This document shows, piece after piece, positions 32,931-39,017 of a stretch of DNA of 39,017 bases. The number at the start of each line of letters is the position of its first letter. Positions within the stretch are counted from its first letter, which is position 1. This DNA is from CAYRJA01 sp964424455. Lineage in GTDB: Bacteria; Bacteroidota; Bacteroidia; Chitinophagales; UBA10324. Under the pieces are notes generated by a model. The model was not told where the DNA came from, did not search any database, and worked only from the letters and a program-made list of their open reading frames with translations. The DNA lies in contig CAYRJA010000018.1 in assembly GCA_964424455.1 (NCBI GenBank), positions 1 to 39,017 on the forward strand, in the 5' to 3' direction. The translations under genes were made by a program, and so were the position numbers.

Positions 32931-34016
32931 TTACTTCATGGCTTCAGAAACTTGCTTATAGCCCATATAGTTTATCGTAGCCAGAAACTTATCGTCAAGC
33001 ACATTCAGTTCCTTAGCGGCTGAATAACTGAGTTTAATCATTACATTCTGGTTATCTGCTGTGTTCGGGAGTTTTCCGATTACTTTTACCTGTATGGTTT
33101 TGTTATTCATTATGTTCTTGACTGTAATGACCGTTCCAGATAATGCAGTAGGATGGAGTGCATAAAACTGCCCATCGTCATTATTGCTTTTTGTCCATGT
33201 AGCAACTCCCTTCTCAGTGATGTAAACCAATTTACCGTCAGCCGGATTAAGCGATTTATTTACAGATGTAGGCGTAGTGATAGAATTAGTAGATGTAGGC
33301 GACTCAGGGGGTGTTACAGTAGTAGTATTCTTTTTATCTGTATCGTTAGTGTCATTTTTTACTTGAGGAGCAACCACTGTTCCCGGAACATTTTCTGTAT
33401 TCAGGGTTTTTTTGTTTTCCTTTATAACTATCGTTTTGTCCTTGACTTGTGATGGTGTTTCATTTTTTTTCGATTCTGTAACAGACTTCTTTTCATCTTC
33501 CTTTTTAGGCGTTACTTTCTCTGTTACAGTTGTAGTATTAGTAGAATTTTTGACAGTAGCATCAACTATCATTTTATTGTTTACTTTTCCTTCGTCACTG
33601 TTAGTATATCCAATAATCAATTTTTGTCCGGCTTTTATTTTATCCGTCTTCATGTCATTCCACATACGAAGCGTTTCGATGTTGTTATTAACCTTCTTTG
33701 AAATAGAATAAATTGTTTCACCTTTATCAACTGTGTAAGTAACAGGAATCAAATATTGAGGCGGGCCAATTTTTACTTTTTTGTAGGAGACATCTTCCTG
33801 CAGCAGGGGGACTTTAATTGAAGAACCGGTTTGCAGATTATTGTTTACAATTGCAGGGTTCAGGTCAAGCAAACGACTGACAGTGGTGTTATATTTTTGA
33901 GAAAGCGAATAAAGTGTTTCACCTTTTTTTACAACATGAGTATCAGTTTCCACAGTTTGTGCTGCCGAAACCATGAAGAGGGAAATAAAAACAATAAACA
34001 GAAAAAACCTTTGCAT
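32931..34016 (-). CDS. Secreted protein with two LysM domains and a degenerate RlpA-like double-psi beta-barrel
   Basis: 361 residues. The signal peptide is MQRFFLFIVFISLFMVSAAQ. LysM domains lie at about 26-70 (HVVKKGETLYSLSQKYNT) and 92-136 (YTVDKGETIYSISKKVNN), giving peptidoglycan binding. A Lys/Thr/Asn-rich low-complexity linker follows (140-265). The C-terminal ~90 residues match the RlpA/DPBB domain in layout: GVATWTKSNNDDGQFYALHP, GTVITVKNIMNNKTIQVKVIG and IKLSYSAAKELNVLD. In lytic transglycosylase RlpA a conserved DRGP follows the V-x-V strand; here it is GKLPN, so the catalytic Asp is missing. The protein may bind rather than cut glycans. Neighbours give no further clue. Confidence 0.85.
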   Translation of the reverse strand: MQRFFLFIVFISLFMVSAAQTVETDTHVVKKGETLYSLSQKYNTTVSRLLDLNPAIVNNNLQTGSSIKVPLLQEDVSYKKVKIGPPQYLIPVTYTVDKGETIYSISKKVNNNIETLRMWNDMKTDKIKAGQKLIIGYTNSDEGKVNNKMIVDATVKNSTNTTTVTEKVTPKKEDEKKSVTESKKNETPSQVKDKTIVIKENKKTLNTENVPGTVVAPQVKNDTNDTDKKNTTTVTPPESPTSTNSITTPTSVNKSLNPADGKLVYITEKGVATWTKSNNDDGQFYALHPTALSGTVITVKNIMNNKTIQVKVIGKLPNTADNQNVMIKLSYSAAKELNVLDDKFLATINYMGYKQVSEAMK

Positions 34017-34084
34017 AACTTTGAAGATATTATTAGAATTGATTTGCGGTAAAGGTAGATAAGAGTCACTTTAAGTTTTTTTCA

Positions 34085-35452
34085 ATGAAGAGGAAGTTAT
34101 TCACGGTAATTGTAATCTGTTTGTATATAATTATAAACAGCTTTCAGTCTGCGATTTGTTCAACGCCTGAAGCGAAAAAGACAGTATATGTATTTGAACT
34201 GAAGCAAGAAATTTCACGATCTGCATTACGGTTAATTAAGAAAGCATTTGATGAGGCAAAGGAAAAGAAAGCGGACATTATCATTATGCGATTGGATACC
34301 TACGGTGGAGAATTGGATGCAGCCGATAAAATTCATTCGTTAATTCTTAATTCAAAAATTCCGGTTTATGTATTAATTGAAGGTAATGCAGCTTCAGCGG
34401 GAGCGTTAATTTCTATTTCATGTGATGCTATTTATATGAAGAGTGGCTCTACTATAGGAGCTGCTTCGGTAGTTAATCAGAATGGAGAAGTTATGCCGGA
34501 TAAATATCAGTCGTATATGCGCGGTATGATGCGCGCAACTGCACAACAGCGCGGACGAAATCCGAAAATTGCAGAGGGGATGGTAACACCTAATGGTTAT
34601 CTGAAAGACATTGCTGATACAGGAAAAATAATTACACTGACAACTGATGAAGCGATTAAGTATGGCTACTGTAACGGAAAAGCTGAGGATGTGAAGGAAG
34701 TGTTACAGCAGGCAAATATCACGAGCTACACTGAAATAAATTATGAGCCTACTTTTCTGGATGTAATTATCCGGTTCCTCACAAATCCTCTGGTGAACAG
34801 CATTTTGCTGCTGATAATTATGGCAGGAATTTATTTTGAGTTTCAACACCCGGGAATCGGTTTTCCCTTGTTTGCAGCAATTACAGCAGCCATTTTGTAT
34901 TTCGCACCGCTTTACTTGGATGGGCTTGCAGCCAACTGGGAAATCGTAGTATTTATAGTTGGCGTGATTTTACTTTCAATCGAGATATTTGTTATACCTG
35001 GCTTTGGTGTTACCGGAATTCTCGGAATTATTTTCATAGTAACAGGATTATCACTCTCATTAGTAAATAATCAGGGTTTTGATTTTTCATTTGTCGGATG
35101 GGAAAAACTTGTGTTTGCATTATCTCGAGTGATTGTCATTCTTGCAGTGGGAATCATTACAGGACTGCTTTTCGGAAGAAGGATTTTTGAAAGTTCTGTA
35201 ATGAAGAAGGTGGTGTTGACAGATACTATGGAATCAAGTACCGGCTTTACAGAGTCACCTAAGAAATTGGAAGAACTTATTCATCAGACAGGCACGGCTC
35301 ATACAGATTTACGACCTGCCGGTGCAGTAGAGATGAAAGACGAAATATATGATGCAATAGTAGAGGGAGGATATGTGCACAAAGGTGAGAAAGTGCGTGT
35401 TACAGCTATACGAGGAAATTATTTAGTAGTAAGAAAAACAGAGTCAGCATGA
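34085..35452 (+). CDS. NfeD-family (ClpP-class) membrane-bound serine protease
   Basis: 455 residues, the long-form NfeD architecture. The signal segment is at 1-26. The ClpP-like protease domain spans about 30-230, with the substrate-site DTYGGELDAADKI, the nucleophile Ser104 in NAASAGALIS and the likely base Lys140 in MPDKYQSY (Ser-Lys dyad). Five or so membrane helices follow (235-375), and a soluble OB-fold NfeD domain (about 395-455, GGYVHKGEKVRVTAIRGNYLVV) ends the protein. Family members cleave hydrophobic segments of stomatin-like proteins and are usually encoded beside a stomatin/SPFH gene; none is here. Its stop overlaps the kdsB start (ATGA at 35449), so the two are translationally coupled. 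Confidence 0.93.
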   Translation: MKRKLFTVIVICLYIIINSFQSAICSTPEAKKTVYVFELKQEISRSALRLIKKAFDEAKEKKADIIIMRLDTYGGELDAADKIHSLILNSKIPVYVLIEGNAASAGALISISCDAIYMKSGSTIGAASVVNQNGEVMPDKYQSYMRGMMRATAQQRGRNPKIAEGMVTPNGYLKDIADTGKIITLTTDEAIKYGYCNGKAEDVKEVLQQANITSYTEINYEPTFLDVIIRFLTNPLVNSILLLIIMAGIYFEFQHPGIGFPLFAAITAAILYFAPLYLDGLAANWEIVVFIVGVILLSIEIFVIPGFGVTGILGIIFIVTGLSLSLVNNQGFDFSFVGWEKLVFALSRVIVILAVGIITGLLFGRRIFESSVMKKVVLTDTMESSTGFTESPKKLEELIHQTGTAHTDLRPAGAVEMKDEIYDAIVEGGYVHKGEKVRVTAIRGNYLVVRKTESA

Positions 35453-36180
35453 AAGTAATAGGTATTATACCTGCGCGTTATGCTTCCACCAGATTTCCGG
35501 GAAAACCGCTCGCTATCGTCCGCGGCAAAACAATGATTGAGAGGGTGTATCAGCAATCGCAGAAAGCAAAATTGCTCAGTAAAATTGTGGTGGCAACGGA
35601 TGATGACCGGATTGCAGATGAAGTAAACCGGTTTGGCGGAGAAGTGATGTTGACTTCTGTAACACATCAGAGCGGAACCGACCGTTGCGGAGAAATCATA
35701 CAGCAATTAAAAGAACCATTTGATGCTGCAATCAACATACAAGGAGATGAACCTTTTCTTCATCCGGCACAGATTGATGCAGTAGCTTCATGTTTTACGC
35801 AAGACGAGGTGAAGATTGCTACGCTGGTAAAAAAGATTGATGAAGTTGAAGATTTGAAGAATTCAAATATTGTAAAAGTGGTACTTGGAAAAAACAGGAA
35901 TGCACTGTATTTCAGCCGGTCGCCGATTCCTTACTTCCGCGGAGTGAATATGAGTGAGTGGCTGAATCATCATGTATATTACAAACATATAGGCATTTAC
36001 GGTTTCAGAGTTTCCGTTCTGCTTGAATTGCTTGAGCTGGGAACATCTGTTTTAGAGCAGGCAGAATCACTCGAACAGCTTAGATGGCTTGAAGATGGTT
36101 ATCCGATTACTGTTCGCGAATCTATCTATGAAAGCTTTTCTATTGACACACAGGAGGACTTACGGAAAATAAACGCATAG
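35449..36180 (+). CDS. kdsB: 3-deoxy-manno-octulosonate cytidylyltransferase (CMP-KDO synthetase)
   Basis: 243 residues, the normal KdsB length. Family motifs are IIPARYASTRFPGKPLA at the N-terminus, VVATDDDRIADEV, SGTDRCGE and NIQGDEPF (metal and KDO binding), FSRSPIPYFR, and the C-terminal YESFSIDTQEDL. The enzyme activates KDO with CTP for lipid A-core assembly, indicating a Gram-negative outer membrane with LPS. It overlaps the NfeD-family gene by four bases and is probably expressed from the same transcript. A weak stem GATTTTT/AAAAATC (36182-36202) follows the stop. No other LPS genes adjoin. Confidence 0.97.
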   Translation: MKVIGIIPARYASTRFPGKPLAIVRGKTMIERVYQQSQKAKLLSKIVVATDDDRIADEVNRFGGEVMLTSVTHQSGTDRCGEIIQQLKEPFDAAINIQGDEPFLHPAQIDAVASCFTQDEVKIATLVKKIDEVEDLKNSNIVKVVLGKNRNALYFSRSPIPYFRGVNMSEWLNHHVYYKHIGIYGFRVSVLLELLELGTSVLEQAESLEQLRWLEDGYPITVRESIYESFSIDTQEDLRKINA

Positions 36181-36239
36181 CGATTTTTTGGTTTGAAAAA
36201 TCATTTCTTTGCTCCCTTGTCCACATCTAAATTTACGGA

Positions 36240-38462
36240 ATGGTAAATTGTATAAAGCCTGCACTGTTACAGAAGGTCATATTTATTTGGTTTATTCTTA
36301 TTCAATCCTACTCATCCTTTGCTCAACATTATCCTAACTATGATATTCCTGTTTTCGCAGGATCGAAAAAACTTGAACTTGCCTGGGCAGGTGGGTTGAA
36401 TAATCCACAATTTTCCCCTGCGGATTTGAATAATGATGGCATTGATGATCTTGTTATTTTCGACAGAGAGGGAAATAAATTTCTAACCTTTCTGAATACC
36501 GGTATTGTTGATTCAATCTGTTACACTTATGCACCTCGTTACGAACTTAACTTTCCTGCAATTACCGACTGGGCGCTGTTACTTGACTTTAATTGTGATG
36601 GTGTTGCTGATATTTTTGCTCACACTAATATTGGTGTACAGGTATTTAAAGGATATTATAATTGGGATAATGAATTATGTTTCTCTCTTTTTAAAGATGT
36701 TGTACGATATGTTACAGCAAAAAAACCTTACCCGAATCTCTATGTTTCATCAGTTGATATTCCTGCATTTGCAGATGTTGATGGTGATGGAGATATTGAT
36801 GTATTAACCTTTGATATTCTTGGAGGATATATTGAATACTACAAAAACAAATCAAAAGAAATGGGATTCGGATGCGACAGTTTGATTTATAATATGGATG
36901 ACCATTGCTTCGGTGAAATTTATGAATCTTCAATCGCCTCGTCTAAATTATTAAGTCAGCCGTGTCCCTGGCGGATAGAGGAGAATCCTGATGTGCCACA
37001 CACACGTCATTCAGGATCAACCCTGGTGGCATTTGATAGCAACGGAGATGGTACTAAAGAATTAATCATAGGTGATATCGGCTTCAGTAATCTGGTTTAT
37101 TTGCAGAATGGAGGAAGTACCTCTCATGCACGTTATATTTCGCAGGACACACTTTTTCCCTCTTATTCTGTTCCGGTAAATCTTCAGGATTTTCCTGCTC
37201 CATTTTATATGGATATAAACAACGATGGATTAAAAGACATAGTGATTTCTCCTAATTTTCAATTTGGTTCTGAAAATGTTGCCAATGTATGGTACTACAG
37301 AAACGAGGGAACGGATAAAAACGCACACTTCATTTATCAGACGGATTCACTTTTTACAAGAGATATGATAGAAGTAGGAGAGGGAGCTTATCCGGTTTTT
37401 GCAAAGTTAGACAATGATTCATTATATGATATGATTGTCGCCAATAGAAATTATTTCAATAGTTATTCTGCACTGGCTTACTATAAAAATACCGGAACAA
37501 AATTAAATCCTGCCTTCTCTCTTGTTACTAAAGATTACTTAAACATGAGCTCTCTACATTTAAATGGATTTCATCCGGCATTTGGAGATGTTGATGGTGA
37601 TGACAAACCGGATATAATTGTTGGAATTGAAAATGGTACACTTCTCTTTTATAAGAATATTGCTGTAACAGGATTCCCCGCTCAATTTGCCTTAGTTAAT
37701 CCAAAATACTTCAACATTGATATAGGTAATTACAGTACGCCTCAGATTGTAGATGTGAACAGAGATGGTAAACCTGATTTACTGATAGGCAACGATATAG
37801 GCACGATTTATTATTATGAGAATAAAGGAACTGTTACAGCGCCTGACTTTTCATCGGCTGCAGACAGTACTTTCGGGGGTGTGGATGTGCGGGAGGAGTA
37901 TTCAATTACCGGATACAGTGTACCATTTCTTACCCAACTGAATAATAGCGACTCCTACACATTGTTGGTTGGCTGTGAAGGAGGAAATATTTTTCAATAC
38001 GATAATATTGACAATAATCTCACAGGTAAATTCAATATGGTGGACTCAATTTACTCGGGAATCAGTGTGGGAAGTTATTCAACGGTATCGGGTGCAGATA
38101 TTAATGGTGACAGCATTCCAGAACTGTCAATCGGAAATTACAGAGGAGGCGTTACCATCTATGATACTGCAAGAATTCATCAACTGAGCATTAATAAAAT
38201 TCAGCATCATTCATTAAAAATTGAAGTGTTTCCCAATCCATCAAGCGGAAAGTTTTTAATTAAGATTGCTGCAGAGAATATTGCTGAGATACCACAACTC
38301 AATATTGTAAATCTTTTAGGTCAGCAAGTTGTGTTTACTATAAGCAGACAGTCAGGTAATACGTTTGAGCTTGAAATGAAAGGTATTCCTTCAGGAATTT
38401 ATTTTTGTAAAATATTATACAGAGGGAAAACGACGGCTTGTAAACTGTTGCTGACCGAATAG
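36240..38462 (+). CDS. Secreted FG-GAP/VCBS-repeat beta-propeller protein, T9SS type A
   Basis: 740 residues. The signal peptide ends near ILIQSYSSFAQ. At least eight calcium-binding-type Dx[DN]xDG repeats occur across residues 60-640, for example DLNNDGIDDLVIFD, DVDGDGDIDVLTFD, DINNDGLKDIVIS, DVDGDDKPDIIVG, DVNRDGKPDLLIGND and DINGDSIPELSIGN. Each is followed by a YYKN-like strand, as in integrin-type propeller blades. Residues 660-740 are a type A sorting domain: EVFPNPSSGKFLI, IVNLLGQQV, GIYFCKI and a basic end. It is presumably displayed on the surface and may bind ligands or glycans; no catalytic residues were seen. It has its own 59-base upstream region after kdsB. Confidence 0.92.
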   Translation: MVNCIKPALLQKVIFIWFILIQSYSSFAQHYPNYDIPVFAGSKKLELAWAGGLNNPQFSPADLNNDGIDDLVIFDREGNKFLTFLNTGIVDSICYTYAPRYELNFPAITDWALLLDFNCDGVADIFAHTNIGVQVFKGYYNWDNELCFSLFKDVVRYVTAKKPYPNLYVSSVDIPAFADVDGDGDIDVLTFDILGGYIEYYKNKSKEMGFGCDSLIYNMDDHCFGEIYESSIASSKLLSQPCPWRIEENPDVPHTRHSGSTLVAFDSNGDGTKELIIGDIGFSNLVYLQNGGSTSHARYISQDTLFPSYSVPVNLQDFPAPFYMDINNDGLKDIVISPNFQFGSENVANVWYYRNEGTDKNAHFIYQTDSLFTRDMIEVGEGAYPVFAKLDNDSLYDMIVANRNYFNSYSALAYYKNTGTKLNPAFSLVTKDYLNMSSLHLNGFHPAFGDVDGDDKPDIIVGIENGTLLFYKNIAVTGFPAQFALVNPKYFNIDIGNYSTPQIVDVNRDGKPDLLIGNDIGTIYYYENKGTVTAPDFSSAADSTFGGVDVREEYSITGYSVPFLTQLNNSDSYTLLVGCEGGNIFQYDNIDNNLTGKFNMVDSIYSGISVGSYSTVSGADINGDSIPELSIGNYRGGVTIYDTARIHQLSINKIQHHSLKIEVFPNPSSGKFLIKIAAENIAEIPQLNIVNLLGQQVVFTISRQSGNTFELEMKGIPSGIYFCKILYRGKTTACKLLLTE

Positions 38463-38598
38463 AGTTGAGTCACTAATAAATTTCTCTTAGGTAAGAAAAA
38501 TTAAAAGAGAGCATCCAATAAATTGTATCTCACTCATCTCTGAAGAAGAGCGAAACAATAAAATCAACTTTCTAAATTGCTCTAAATGTAATTAGTGG

Positions 38599-38757
38599 TT
38601 AAGCGGTTTTAAAAATCACCATCATACCAATTTCTAAAGTGAAGAAGAAGCTGTAAAGAAACACGAACATATCGTACTTGGTCATGTTCAGTATGATTGT
38701 TTCTTCATCCTTAAACTCATTCCGTACAAAAGAGGTTAAATTTTTCAATATTTTCAT
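38599..38757 (-). CDS. Possible 52-residue single-span membrane protein
   Basis: An ATG-initiated ORF on the minus strand encodes a charged N-terminal part (VRNEFKDEETIILNMTKYD) followed by a hydrophobic segment of about 20 residues (FVFLYSFFFTLEIGMMVIF) and a short basic end. Composition and layout suit a small membrane protein, and the codons look normal for the region, but I recognise no family and see no strong ribosome binding site. It sits alone in a 555-base stretch after the propeller gene. In the remaining 260 bases to the window end I see only a 26-codon plus-strand frame (38878-38958) and no RNA gene. Confidence 0.45.
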   Translation of the reverse strand: MKILKNLTSFVRNEFKDEETIILNMTKYDMFVFLYSFFFTLEIGMMVIFKTA

Positions 38758-39017
38758 AAGTGAGGTTTGATTGAACCACTCTTACTTTTTGAAATAAAAA
38801 AGGTTTCCTTCTGTCAGAAGATTTTAAGCAAAGCCCATAACAGTTATTATTTATAAGCCATTAAGAAAAAAATTAAGATGAAGTATGGCAAGAAACTTAG
38901 CCCGAACAGCAGAGTGTACTATATTGCAAATAAAAGATATAATAGAAATAACGGATAAATCAGCAGGGCTTTCGGGTCTAAAATAATTGATAGTCAAACT
39001 TTAAGTGGGTATAAAAA

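Noticed and set aside
38878..38958. A 26-codon plus-strand ORF near the window end
   Set aside because: Too short, of ordinary composition, with no supporting context.

Overview
The window is AT-rich chromosomal DNA from a member of the Bacteroidota, probably a free-living Chitinophagales- or Sphingobacteriales-like lineage. The evidence is: several large secreted proteins with type IX secretion (T9SS) C-terminal sorting signals (type A YPNP-type, and a type B gliding-motility/CHU_C domain); a short RpoD of 288 residues lacking region 1.1; promoter elements of the Bacteroidota TTG...TAnnTTTG type; few recognisable Shine-Dalgarno sites; and six tRNA genes without an encoded CCA end. There is no prophage, insertion sequence, CRISPR array or recognisable defence island.

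Layout. 1-3735: the 3' end of an RND efflux permease, a 14-helix MFS drug exporter interrupted by one in-frame TAG, a two-CBS-domain protein, rimM, and a single-domain asparaginase-like protein. 4101-10042: a CPA2 cation:proton antiporter with two RCK_C domains, an isoprenylcysteine-methyltransferase-family membrane protein, and a leftward rpoD / unknown secreted protein / ffh cluster. 10438-20645: a secreted endonuclease/exonuclease/phosphatase-fold protein, a small T9SS protein and a 2655-residue T9SS multidomain surface protein. 20663-21067: a perfect GC-rich palindromic terminator, the orphan 3' end of a nucleotide-sugar aminotransferase gene, and tRNA-Pro. 21288-28038: a giant protein of about 2246 residues built from 19 tandem Ig-like repeats and ending in a CHU_C domain; it is cut by a 10-N assembly gap.

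28231-31479 is the conserved translation/transcription block tRNA-Thr(TGT), tRNA-Tyr, tRNA-Gly, tRNA-Thr(GGT), tuf, tRNA-Trp, secE, nusG, rplK. It stops after rplK at a strong terminator: rplA, rplJ, rplL and rpoBC do not follow. 31566-39017 holds an unknown secreted protein, a RidA protein, a LysM + RlpA-like (DPBB) protein, an NfeD/ClpP-class membrane protease overlapping kdsB, a T9SS beta-propeller (FG-GAP) protein, and a possible 52-residue membrane protein.

I did not find a clearly new multi-gene system. The most distinctive signals are a correlated second cysteine pair in exactly four of the 19 Ig-like repeats, the truncated L11 operon, the aminotransferase remnant between a perfect palindrome and tRNA-Pro, and a near-perfect inverted repeat between tuf and tRNA-Trp.
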